Below are positions 1 through 8,264 of a stretch of DNA of 64,000 bases, in pieces (position 1 is the stretch's first letter; each line of letters begins with the position of its first letter). Source of the stretch: Ideonella sp. MAG2 (GTDB lineage Bacteria > Pseudomonadota > Gammaproteobacteria > Burkholderiales > Burkholderiaceae_C); NCBI GenBank assembly GCA_004359425.1, contig PTEU01000002.1:1036789-1100788 (forward strand). The letters are read 5' to 3'. A program made the position numbers and the translations under genes. Under the pieces are notes generated by a model, which searched no databases, was not told the origin of the DNA, and saw nothing but the letters and a program-made list of their open reading frames with translations.

Positions 1-21
1 GTCTACATCGGCAAACCTTGA
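1..21 (+). CDS. Possible 3' end of a gene entering from the left edge
   Basis: The first seven codons read VYIGKP followed by TGA in the plus-strand frame 1. This could be the last residues of an upstream gene, but nothing within the window confirms it. The stretch to the next gene (22-121) shows no clear feature. Confidence 0.2.
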   Translation, partial: VYIGKP

Positions 22-121
22 GGGGTGGCCAGCGGTCAGCCAGGGCCGCCGCGCCATCAAAGAGTAGGGTTATGACACGGTCTGGCTAAGATGGCCGTTT
101 TGCTCACCCTTAAAGGCGACT

Positions 122-712
122 ATGCAGGCGTTGATCTTGGGCCTTGTGCTGTTTCTGGGCATTCATTCGGTGCGCATTTTTGCGGACGATTGGCGAACCG
201 CGCGCCGGGCCGCCATGGGCGAGATGGCTTGGAAGGGGCTGTACTCGGTGGTCTCCGTGGTGGGCTTGGTGCTCATTGTGTGGGGCTATGGGCAGGCGCG
301 GCAAACCCCCGTGCTGTTGTGGGAAACGCCCCTTTGGACGCGGCACCTGGCGGCTCTGCTGACGCTGCTGTCCTTTGTGCTGCTGGCGGCGGCCTATGTG
401 CCACGCAATGCGCTCAAGTTGCGCTTGCAGCACCCCATGGTATTGAGCGTCAAGGTTTGGGCGCTGGCCCACTTGCTGGCCAATAACACCTTGGCAGATG
501 TGTTGCTGTTCGGTGGCTTTTTGGTTTGGGCGGTGCTGTGTTTCAGGGCCGCGCGGCGGCGTGAGCCGGTGTCCACAGCGGCCGCCCCTTCGGCAGCCGC
601 AACTTCATTGACGGTGGCGGTGGGTGTGGCGGCTTGGGCGGTGTTTGCGATGTGGGGCCATGCGGCCCTTATTGGGGTGAGGCCTTTGATGGCTGCCGCC
701 GCTACTTCTTGA
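122..712 (+). CDS. NnrU family integral membrane protein
   Basis: A 196-residue, strongly hydrophobic protein with about five or six membrane segments. The N-terminal LGLVLFLGIHSVRIFADDWR and the internal HPMVLSVKVWALAHLLANNT are typical of the NnrU family, first named in denitrifying bacteria next to nitrite/nitric oxide reductase genes. The biochemical role of the family is unsettled, and no denitrification genes lie nearby. The start is the first ATG after TTAAAGGCGACT, with a weak ribosome site. The last 11 bases overlap the 3' end of the convergent metallophosphoesterase gene, so transcription of the two ends collides. Full length for the family. Confidence 0.8.
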   Translation: MQALILGLVLFLGIHSVRIFADDWRTARRAAMGEMAWKGLYSVVSVVGLVLIVWGYGQARQTPVLLWETPLWTRHLAALLTLLSFVLLAAAYVPRNALKLRLQHPMVLSVKVWALAHLLANNTLADVLLFGGFLVWAVLCFRAARRREPVSTAAAPSAAATSLTVAVGVAAWAVFAMWGHAALIGVRPLMAAAATS

Positions 713-2666
713 TCTCGAAGCGGTCGACGACCCGCCAGCCACTCGGCAGGGGGTCGTCAAAGCTGGGCCGCTGAGGCATGGTGTCCAGCCCTATCAAAAA
801 GACCTCTAGCCCCGTCTCGGTGATGCGGCAGCGTAAAAAGCCCTTGTAGTCGGCAATGGCTAAGGAGCCAAAGGCGTTGTTGGGCAATTGGGCAAGCACC
901 GCGCACATCAGGGCCAGGTAGGCCCCAAAGAGCAGGCCGCCTGCCACCACGCCCATTACACCTACACTGACCCAGGTGGCCAGCGCGGCAGCGGTGGCCA
1001 GCCAGGGGCCAGGCAGCCATTGACCCATGGCGGCCTTCACGCCAAGGGCTTCTAGCCCCGCGTGTTGCAAGCTCACACAACTGAGCCAGTACAGCGCGAA
1101 GATCAAGAAGCCATGAGCCATGCCGTGCAGCAGGCCGTTGAGCAAGCGCCACACCTGAGGGCCGGGGCCCTCCCAGGCGATGCGGACACAGCCGGTCAGC
1201 AGGCCTAGGTTGATGAAGGCCGCAAAAGGGCTGAACACCATGGCTTTGAGCCACAGCACGGCCGCCGTGCCAAAGGGCAAGGTGGCCATGGGGGCAAAGC
1301 CGTCTTGGCCGAAACTGACCTGGAACACGCCCGAGTTGACATAGGCATTGAGCCCGTAGATCACGCCCAAGCACAGCGCAAAGCCAAAGTTGGAGTTCCA
1401 GAGCTCGTCCAAGGTTTGTTGAACACCTAACTTGAAAGGTGAGCGGCTGAAGCCAATGCGAAACAAGGCCCACAGATTGCCCCAGGCCAGCAGGCGGCTG
1501 AGTGCGGCACTGGGCCAGACGGCTTGTGGTTCAAACCGGGGCAGGGCCGGGTCGGCCTGGCTCACCCGCCCGGTGCGAACGCGGTGTTGCAGGTCTGGGC
1601 TGACGGCGTGCGGCTCAGGCTCACGGCTCAAGACCTTGGGGGCCTGCACATCCTGGCAATGCGTGGGGTGGGCAAAGGCCCCGCCCACGCCACAGGTCAC
1701 GAGATGGCTGTCGCGTTGGGTCAGTGGGTCCGCGGCCAGGGTTTGACGGGCGTAGTGGTGCAGGTCACCAGCCAGGCGCAGGCGGATGCGTGCACCGGCG
1801 GCCTCGATGGCCGCCTCCAGGCGCTGGTAGCGCTTGGGATAGCCGGGCCAGGCGCCATCGCCCAAAGGCCGCGTCCAATACGGCTCAGGGTAGAGCAAGA
1901 GCACGTCGTCGCCAGGCCGAATGCCCTCGTCTTGGCCTGGGCGTAGCAGCGCCATAAATGCTTCGAGTTGCTGGCGGTCGATGTCGCCCACTAACGCAAA
2001 GTCCAAACCCAGCAGCCAAAAGCCTTGAGGCAGACGGGCTGCAAACCAGGTTTGGCGTTGGGGGGTGCGGGCACCGTTGACCGCCCCTTTGTCGTAGTTG
2101 ACAAAGTAGCGGCAAAACGTGGAGGCGGAGTCAAACCAGTCGTGGTTTTGGGGAATGCCAACAATGAATTTTTGAGGCCCCTCCGGTACCGGCACAGCGA
2201 GATCGGGTTCGTGGCGCGCAAAGCGGCTGGCGGGGTCGCGCGCCAGCGCAAAGGGCTCAATAAAGCGGTATTGATATTCCTCGGGGCTGGCCGTGGGGTA
2301 GGCCAAATCTCCACCCAAGATGAGCAACTCACCCTCTGGCAAGCTCAGGGTGGGGCTGCCCCCGGGGCCAGTGGAGACCTGAAGCTCACGCTTGAGCAGG
2401 GCCTGCGCCACCGTGAAAGTGGCATTGCCGCCGTCGCCGGTGTCTGACATGAAGTCAAACCAAAAGGGCTGGCTGCTGCTGGCCGTGCGCTCGGAAAAAT
2501 CGAGCGGCTGCAGCACGGGCGAAAAGGTCTCGCGCCTGTCCAAGTTGCGCTGAAAGCTGGCCGATTGCAAAAGCTCACGCCCGGCCTGCCACAGCACGGG
2601 CGGCGAATACCAGGCCACGGGGCGGCGGAGGCAGGGGCTCTCTTGGGTGCCGAAGGTGGTGCTCAT
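702..2666 (-). CDS. Membrane-anchored metallophosphoesterase
   Basis: 654 residues. The N-terminal two thirds carry a calcineurin-like phosphoesterase pattern: a metal-binding MSDTGDGG around residue 73, GGDLAYP near 115, QNHDWFD in place of the usual GNHE/D motif, and a C-terminal AGDLHHY. The last third contains several hydrophobic segments, for example LWALFRIGF and VSVGVMGVVAGGLLFGAYLAL, so the catalytic domain is probably tethered to the inner membrane. The substrate cannot be told from sequence. Its ATG overlaps the TGA of the upstream small gene (ATGA), so the two are translationally coupled. It converges on the NnrU-like gene with 11 bases of overlap. Confidence 0.75.
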   Translation of the reverse strand: MSTTFGTQESPCLRRPVAWYSPPVLWQAGRELLQSASFQRNLDRRETFSPVLQPLDFSERTASSSQPFWFDFMSDTGDGGNATFTVAQALLKRELQVSTGPGGSPTLSLPEGELLILGGDLAYPTASPEEYQYRFIEPFALARDPASRFARHEPDLAVPVPEGPQKFIVGIPQNHDWFDSASTFCRYFVNYDKGAVNGARTPQRQTWFAARLPQGFWLLGLDFALVGDIDRQQLEAFMALLRPGQDEGIRPGDDVLLLYPEPYWTRPLGDGAWPGYPKRYQRLEAAIEAAGARIRLRLAGDLHHYARQTLAADPLTQRDSHLVTCGVGGAFAHPTHCQDVQAPKVLSREPEPHAVSPDLQHRVRTGRVSQADPALPRFEPQAVWPSAALSRLLAWGNLWALFRIGFSRSPFKLGVQQTLDELWNSNFGFALCLGVIYGLNAYVNSGVFQVSFGQDGFAPMATLPFGTAAVLWLKAMVFSPFAAFINLGLLTGCVRIAWEGPGPQVWRLLNGLLHGMAHGFLIFALYWLSCVSLQHAGLEALGVKAAMGQWLPGPWLATAAALATWVSVGVMGVVAGGLLFGAYLALMCAVLAQLPNNAFGSLAIADYKGFLRCRITETGLEVFLIGLDTMPQRPSFDDPLPSGWRVVDRFEIKK

Positions 2667-3163
2667 TGCAAACGCTTGACGCGGGCCTGGCTGTTGAGCC
2701 CCTCAACTTCCAGGTAGAACGCGCCCAGCACGCCGCGCCGAATCGTGACCTTGGGGCTCTTGGCGGGCCAGTAGACGCTGCTGCCGTCGCTGACTTGCCA
2801 GACTTGACCATTGGCCAGCGTGAATTTGGTTTTGGGCTCCCAGCCCTCAAAGTTGCCAGGCAGCACGCTGGTGATGGTGTCAGTCGTGCCTTCTTGCGCT
2901 GCCTTTTGCTCCAGGCCAAAACGTTCTGTGGCGGTTTTGGCGGGCGCAGTGGTGGCGGGCAGCGGGGCCGCTGCGGGGCTTGGAGCTTGGGCAGAGGCCG
3001 TGGTGGCCATGTCCGCCAAGCGGTCGTAGCAGCTCAGGCGGGCCGCAGCATCACTGACTTGGCGACAGCGTTGCCATTCGTTGCCGTCTACAGCGGCCGA
3101 GGCCGATGTCAGCAGGCAAGCCTCTAAGAGCAGGGCCAGGCCCATGGTTTGGTGTGGGTTCAT
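2663..3163 (-). CDS. Small secreted protein, conserved, function unknown
   Basis: 166 residues beginning MNPHQTMGLALLLEACLLT, a signal peptide. The long upstream extension in the ORF track (to 3703) runs antisense into the thioredoxin gene and is rejected. After a WQRCRQVSDAAARLSCYDRL segment, a Cys-containing motif common in proteobacterial periplasmic proteins, there is an Ala/Pro linker. A C-terminal domain follows with NGQVWQVSDGSSVYWPAK and VTIRRGVLGAFYLEVEG. I recognise the architecture but not a function. The gene is upstream of and coupled by a 4-base overlap to the metallophosphoesterase, so the two may act together in the envelope. It diverges from the thioredoxin gene across about 200 bases. 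Confidence 0.65.
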   Translation of the reverse strand: MNPHQTMGLALLLEACLLTSASAAVDGNEWQRCRQVSDAAARLSCYDRLADMATTASAQAPSPAAAPLPATTAPAKTATERFGLEQKAAQEGTTDTITSVLPGNFEGWEPKTKFTLANGQVWQVSDGSSVYWPAKSPKVTIRRGVLGAFYLEVEGLNSQARVKRLQ

Positions 3164-3364
3164 AAGCAAAGGGTGTGGGCAAACCGAGATGACCGGGATG
3201 ATGCCTTCTGCCACGCACACGCTGAGCCCAGGGGAATCCCCAGGGTCTGCGGCAGGGGCAGGATGTTGCAAGCCCACCGGTTCGCCGCACAATCCCGGCT
3301 TACATTCGGGCAGCGGCTCGTACCCTGGAGTTGCTGCTGCTGAGGCCTGATCAAGGAGACCGTT

Positions 3365-4948
3365 ATGCTGACCCGCATTGCTTTGTTGTCGTTGTCTGCC
3401 ACTGTGACCGCCCTGGCGCTTGGGGCAGGTGCCTATGCCCCGCTGGCCCAAGCGGCGGCCCCGGCGGGCTATAGCGCACCCTCGACCACCATCCCCTGGT
3501 TGGCCGCAGCGGGCGACGCCGATATTGAGAAAGCCTTTGCCCAAGGCAAGGCAGAGAAAAAGCCGGTGTTGGTGCATTGGGGAGCCAAATGGTGCCCGCC
3601 TTGCAACCAGCTCAAGGCCACTTTGTTCAACCGCCAAGATTTTGCCGAGCGGGCTAAGCACTTTGTGGCCGTCAATATTGATGGTGACTTGCCGGGCGCA
3701 CAAAAGCTGGGCTCACGCTTCAAGGTGCGCGGCTACCCGACCATGATTCTCTTCAGCCCCGACGGGGTAGAGATCACCCGCCTGCCCGGCGAGGTGGATG
3801 CGCCCATGGTGATGAATGTGCTGCAGATGGGCCTGGCCGGTGGGCGGCCCGTCAAGACGGTGTTGGCCGAGGCGCGCGCGGGCAAGCCCGTCACCGCCAA
3901 TGAGTGGCGCATGTTGGCGTATTACTCCTGGGACACCGACGAGGCCCAGTTGGTAGCGGCCCCGGAGCGCCCAGGCCTGTTAGCCCAGCTCGCCGCGGCC
4001 TGCCCGCCAGCCGAGGCCGACACGGCCATGCGCTTGCTGTTGAAGTCGCTGGCGGAAAGTGACGAGGGCAAAGGGGTGAAACCCGATGCGGCGCTGCGCG
4101 ACAAGGTGCGCAAGATGCTGGCCGACCCCGTGGCCACACGCGCGCAGATGGATGTGCTGGTCAACGCGGCGGCGGATGTGGTGCGAGCCTTGGCGGCCCA
4201 GCCCGGCCCCGAGCGGGCGCAGATGGTGGCGGCTTTTGATGCGGCGCTACAGCGCTTGCAGGCCGATGCCAGCTTGTCGCGCTCCGACCGCATGTCCGCC
4301 TTGATCGGGCGGGTGGAGCTGGCGCGCATGGACCTGCCCAAAGACACGGTGCAGCCCAAGCTGGCCCCAGCCTTGACCCAGCAGGTCAAATCCGACGTGG
4401 CCAAGGCGGATGCTGAAATTACAGACGGCTATGAGCGGCAAGCCGTCATCACCTCAGCCGCCCACTTGCTGGGCCAAGCAGGCTTGTGGAAGGAGTCAGA
4501 TGCTTTGCTCAAGGCCAACCTGAGCAAGAGCCACTCGCCTTACTACCTGATGAGCCAGTTAGGCAGCAATGCCAAAAAGCAAGGCCGCACGGCGGATGCG
4601 CTGGACTGGTACAGCCAAGCCTTTGCCAAGAGTGAAGGCCCAGCCACGCGCTTGCAATGGGGCTCCAGCTACCTGAGTGCCTTGGTCGACATGGCCCCTC
4701 AAGATGCCAAGCGTATTGAGCAAACCGCCAGCCAGCTCATCACCGAGGCAGCCAACCAGCAAGGCGCGTTTTATGAGCGCAGTGCGCGCTCTCTGCAACG
4801 CGTGGGCCAGAAGCTGGCCGTCTGGAATGGCAAGGGCGAGCACAAAGACGTGATCCAGCGCCTACGCCAGCAGATCACCCCCGTCTGCGCCAAGCTGCCC
4901 GCCGAGGGCGGGCAGAAGGCGGTGTGTGAGGGGGTGATCAAGGCCTAG
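3365..4948 (+). CDS. Exported thioredoxin-fold protein with C-terminal TPR-like region
   Basis: 527 residues. Residues 1-31 form a signal peptide, so the protein acts in the periplasm. A thioredoxin domain follows (about 45-165) with the active site WCPPC, preceded by KPVLVHWGAK, and the cis-proline segment GYPTMILF. The remaining ~350 residues are Ala-rich helices with TPR character near the end (ADALDWYSQAFAKSEGP). Likely a disulphide reductase or chaperone-like protein. AAGGAG lies 7 bases before the ATG. The 3' 508 bases (from about 4441) are repeated at 11846-12352, marking the left end of a diverged tandem duplication. Confidence 0.75.
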   Translation: MLTRIALLSLSATVTALALGAGAYAPLAQAAAPAGYSAPSTTIPWLAAAGDADIEKAFAQGKAEKKPVLVHWGAKWCPPCNQLKATLFNRQDFAERAKHFVAVNIDGDLPGAQKLGSRFKVRGYPTMILFSPDGVEITRLPGEVDAPMVMNVLQMGLAGGRPVKTVLAEARAGKPVTANEWRMLAYYSWDTDEAQLVAAPERPGLLAQLAAACPPAEADTAMRLLLKSLAESDEGKGVKPDAALRDKVRKMLADPVATRAQMDVLVNAAADVVRALAAQPGPERAQMVAAFDAALQRLQADASLSRSDRMSALIGRVELARMDLPKDTVQPKLAPALTQQVKSDVAKADAEITDGYERQAVITSAAHLLGQAGLWKESDALLKANLSKSHSPYYLMSQLGSNAKKQGRTADALDWYSQAFAKSEGPATRLQWGSSYLSALVDMAPQDAKRIEQTASQLITEAANQQGAFYERSARSLQRVGQKLAVWNGKGEHKDVIQRLRQQITPVCAKLPAEGGQKAVCEGVIKA

Positions 4949-4972
4949 TACCGGCCCCTGCATGAGACTGTG

Positions 4973-5005
4973 AGCCGACAACGTTTGGCGGTTTCGTTGT
5001 CGGCT
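4973..5005. terminator. Stem-loop between convergent genes
   Basis: AGCCGACAACG and its exact complement CGTTGTCGGCT form an 11-bp stem with an 11-base loop, 24 bases after the stop of the thioredoxin gene and before the stop of the convergent subtilase gene. There is no T run, so intrinsic termination is not certain. Confidence 0.5.
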
Positions 5006-5027
5006 GCAAGCCTGATGGACTGTCGGC

Positions 5028-7244
5028 TTACTGGCTTTGGCTAGGCTGCATTGAGTCGCCAGCTTCAGGCACGAACTGCGCTGTGATGTGGCGATTGCCA
5101 ATCAGCTCAGAGGTGCCAGTCCACTTTGCCTGGCCGTTGGCATCCAGCGGTATGGGGTTTGCAAAGGCATGGCCGTCAGCCAGCAAACGTACCGAACCAC
5201 TGGGCACCTTGTCCTTGCGGGCTTGGCTCACCACACGTACGCTGAGGATCACTTTGCCGGGCTGGCTCAGGCGGTCAACATTCAGGTCTGTTTGCGTGGG
5301 GCCCATCAGCGCGGTCTTGGCTGCTTCAGCAAAGATGGGGTCGCCCGTGGTTCCGACGTCAAACTGGCAATCCTGCAGCAGCTTTTTGTCCCTGATGGGC
5401 TCGCAGACCTTCTGAGCCAACTCGACGTTCCGAGGATCCATCGGGGGAACCTTGTCCGGTGGGAACTGCGGGCTGACGAAGTTACCCGTAGAGGTGCCGC
5501 GCCCATAGTCGAACAGGCTTGTCTTGGAGGAGACGCGCCATTTGTCGGCAAAGGAGCTGTTGAGCCATTCGCCCGGTTGCAGGGCACCCATGATGCCTTC
5601 GGTGGCCATGGTGTGATAGGCGCGCACATTCAAGTACCAGACTTGGCCATAGGGCCACCAGTTGGCGATGGCGGTCATGGTGGTGCCATCTGGGAAGTCA
5701 ATGCTGATGCCGTTGTTGCCCAGAGGTTTGACGCTGGCACCCACACCGAGATTGAGGCCGCCGGCGGGAATGCTGGTGAGCACACCGTTGACACGCAACT
5801 GCATGCCAGCAGGGTCAGGGACCACACCCGTGCCTGGCTGCCACGTTACCCGGCTGGTGCCGACTTTGGCAGCAACCGCCGTGTTGACGCTGACCCAGGG
5901 CAAGTTGTCTACCGGGCGCTGGCGCGTTTGAATCTGCATGCTTTGCGAGCGCAGCGCCACAAACTCACCGCCGGTTTGGAAATCGTAGTTCAGGCCATTG
6001 ACGGTTTGGATGTGGGGGTCGCCGTCGTTGTAGCCATCGTTGAGCGAGCCGTAGTGCAATTGTTCATTTGGGGAGCCCGCCCCCAGGTTGCCCACGCCGG
6101 GCCAAAGTGGGGTGACACCAAACTGGTTGTTGGCAGCGTGAAGTGCAGTCCTGACCATCGCCGGAGTAGCTGTTGGATGGGTGTGCAAATAGCGCGCTGC
6201 GGCTCCTGCCACATGCGGGGCAGCCATAGACGTACCGCTGATGGTGTTGGTGGCCAAATTGCTGCCAAACCACGCGGAGGTGATGTCGCTGCCCGGCGCA
6301 AACCAATCGAGGCAGGTGCCGTAATTGGAGAACCAGGACCGAGTATCGGTGTTGTCAATGGAGCCTACAGTGATGGCCAAGGGCACCCGCGCTGGCGAGT
6401 AGTTGCAGGCGTTGGCATTGCTGTTGCCGGCAGCGACGATGGTGGTGACGCCGCTGTTGTGCAGATTTGTCACTGCAGTGTCCAGGGAGGTATTCGCAGC
6501 GCCACCTAAGCTCAAATTGGCGACCGCAGGAGAGATCTTGTTGGTGGCGACCCAGTTTATGCCTGCAATGACTCCCGAAGTGGAGCCGCTTCCGGCGCAG
6601 TTCAATACCCGCACCGGATGCACAGTGACTGCCTTCGCAATGCCGTAGGTGGTGCCGCCGATGGTGCCTGCGACGTGTGTGCCATGCCCGTTGCAATCGT
6701 TGACGCCGCCGCCGACAAAGTCAGCGCCACCGCCAACGCGGCCTGTGAACTCCGTGTGCGTGACATTGAGCCCGGTGTCGATCACATAGGCATGAACGCC
6801 AGCACCGGTTTCGCTGTAGGTGTACCAGGTGTCCAGCGGCAGCAGTCGCCGATCTACGCGGTCAATGCCCCAGGTGGCATTGGTTTGGATGACATCCGAT
6901 GTCACAACGCCATCTTCTTCCACATAGTCAACCCGTGGATCTGCCAACAATGCAGCCAGGGCTTTGGCATCGGCCTTAACGACAAAGCCACGCAGCACGC
7001 GATCGAAGCTGCGTATCAAGCGCGCACTGTGCTGCGCAGACATGCGCTTTGCAACCACGGGGACGCTGCTGGCTGTGTTGGCCTCGCCGACTAAACTAGC
7101 GGCCTGCTGCTTGAGCACCACGATGTATTGACCTGGCACGGGCTTGGCGTTGGCAAGGAAGTCACCCGCGAGTGCGGGTGCGGCGGCTGCGCACATCAAT
7201 GAGGCACTGATGGCAGCAGCAAGGGGATGAATGCGTAGTTTCAT
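5028..7244 (-). CDS. Secreted subtilisin-like (S8, proteinase K type) serine protease with vWD-like domain
   Basis: 738 residues. Signal peptide to about residue 26 (APALAG), then an I9 propeptide inhibitor (GQYIVVLKQQ to DPRVDYVEEDG). The S8 catalytic domain has the triad Asp156 (VIDTGLN), His187 (NGHGTHVAGT) and Ser339 (GTSMAAPHVAG), with oxyanion Asn274 (AAGN). After about residue 400 a GDPHIQTVNGLNYDFQTGGEF segment resembles a von Willebrand type D domain, and the C-terminal ~80 residues look like an Ig-like fold. It should be exported and autoprocessed. GAGGAAA precedes the ATG. It lies between the thioredoxin gene and the DUF427 gene; the second copy of the region has an unrelated 202-residue secreted protein in this slot. 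Confidence 0.85.
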   Translation of the reverse strand: MKLRIHPLAAAISASLMCAAAAPALAGDFLANAKPVPGQYIVVLKQQAASLVGEANTASSVPVVAKRMSAQHSARLIRSFDRVLRGFVVKADAKALAALLADPRVDYVEEDGVVTSDVIQTNATWGIDRVDRRLLPLDTWYTYSETGAGVHAYVIDTGLNVTHTEFTGRVGGGADFVGGGVNDCNGHGTHVAGTIGGTTYGIAKAVTVHPVRVLNCAGSGSTSGVIAGINWVATNKISPAVANLSLGGAANTSLDTAVTNLHNSGVTTIVAAGNSNANACNYSPARVPLAITVGSIDNTDTRSWFSNYGTCLDWFAPGSDITSAWFGSNLATNTISGTSMAAPHVAGAAARYLHTHPTATPAMVRTALHAANNQFGVTPLWPGVGNLGAGSPNEQLHYGSLNDGYNDGDPHIQTVNGLNYDFQTGGEFVALRSQSMQIQTRQRPVDNLPWVSVNTAVAAKVGTSRVTWQPGTGVVPDPAGMQLRVNGVLTSIPAGGLNLGVGASVKPLGNNGISIDFPDGTTMTAIANWWPYGQVWYLNVRAYHTMATEGIMGALQPGEWLNSSFADKWRVSSKTSLFDYGRGTSTGNFVSPQFPPDKVPPMDPRNVELAQKVCEPIRDKKLLQDCQFDVGTTGDPIFAEAAKTALMGPTQTDLNVDRLSQPGKVILSVRVVSQARKDKVPSGSVRLLADGHAFANPIPLDANGQAKWTGTSELIGNRHITAQFVPEAGDSMQPSQSQ

Positions 7245-7409
7245 GGATGAAAGTTTCCTCTTGTTGAAGAGCCCGTTGCGAAGCCCGGGCGGGAAAGCAT
7301 TGAGAGATTTCCCACCAAGGTAGACGCAATGGCATCATCCAGACCGACATTGTTTAAACGAAACAAGTTGTGCTTTTTTGAACACTAATAGCACCTCAAG
7401 GAGCAACTC

Positions 7410-7695
7410 ATGAAAGCCATTTGGCAAGGCGTGGACCATCGCCGATAGCGCCGACACCATGGTCGTCGAGGGCAACCACTACTTTCCCGAGGGCTCGTTG
7501 CGCAGGGAGTACACCACCTTCAGCAATCACCGTAGCGCTTGTGCTTTGAAGGGGCAGGCTCATTACATGAGCCTGTTTGTGAACGGCGAATTGGGGTCAG
7601 ACTTGATCTGGTTCTACCCGGAGCCCACCGAGGCCGCTGAAGAGATCAAGGGCCGGGTGGCGTTTGGGCGTGGCGTGCAGATTGTGGATGGCTGA
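7410..7695 (+). pseudogene. DUF427 family protein, copy 1, frameshifted
   Basis: The intact relative at 13144-13425 starts MKAIWQGVTIAE. Here ATG at 7410, with AAGGAG upstream, gives MKAIWQGV and then meets TAG because of one extra base near 7431-7434 (GTGGACC where the other copy has GTGACG). Reading resumes in the other frame with VVEGNHYFPEGSLRREYTTF to RGVQIVDG. DUF427 proteins are small beta-rich proteins of unknown function. It is either a recent pseudogene or a sequencing error. The ORF track entry starting at 7459 is only the downstream part. Confidence 0.75.
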
Positions 7696-7757
7696 TGGCG
7701 GGCCATCGTGGCACCAGAGCGCGCTGGAAGGCGTATGCCCGATGCCGCCGCTGGCGC

Positions 7758-8213
7758 TTATTCGTCCCGAGTCAATGGGCGGGTCTGGAACTCAACCGCG
7801 CTGTCCTTAGGAAAGCTCAAAGTGATGGTTTGGTCGGGCCTGAGGAGATAGGCGGTGGTCTGAGCGGGGGGCATGGTTGGTTCTCTTTGCCAATTGCCCT
7901 TGTCGTCCAGGTACCAAATGGTCACCTTGCTGGGATTGGCAGAGGTCAGTGAACTTCCTTGCCCCAGCACAAAGACCCAGTAGCGCTGCGTTGTCTTGTT
8001 GCCGAACTGAAACGTAAGCTCCCCACAGCTTGCGGATTGGGATGGGGGGGAGACGATCAGGCCGTTGATGGTGATGGGTGGGCCATTGCCAGAGCCCAGC
8101 GTTCCAATGGGTTTTGCCAATGCATGGCCGAGTGCGCCTGCGCCACTCAAGGCAGTGAAAAGAGCAATGCGCCGGGCATTGGTTACGGGGGGCTTGGAGC
8201 GGGGGGTCTTCAT
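7758..8213 (-). CDS. Secreted hypothetical protein
   Basis: 151 residues starting MKTPRSKPPVTNARRIALFTALSGAGALGHALA, a basic stretch followed by a hydrophobic segment, so it is probably exported. The rest is beta-rich (ITINGLIVSPPSQ, LTFQFGNKTTQRYWVF, TITLSFPKDSAVEF). I do not recognise the family. It is 51 bases downstream of the kinase gene on the same strand, so sigma factor, kinase and this gene may form one unit. It has no counterpart in the second copy of the duplicated region. Confidence 0.55.
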   Translation of the reverse strand: MKTPRSKPPVTNARRIALFTALSGAGALGHALAKPIGTLGSGNGPPITINGLIVSPPSQSASCGELTFQFGNKTTQRYWVFVLGQGSSLTSANPSKVTIWYLDDKGNWQREPTMPPAQTTAYLLRPDQTITLSFPKDSAVEFQTRPLTRDE

Positions 8214-8264
8214 GACGGGCCTTTGGGTGTGTATCAGACAAACGGGCTGAGAAAGCGGTATGGG

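Noticed and set aside
5088-6509. 473-codon plus-strand ORF opposite the subtilase
   Set aside because: Shadow ORF of a high-GC gene.
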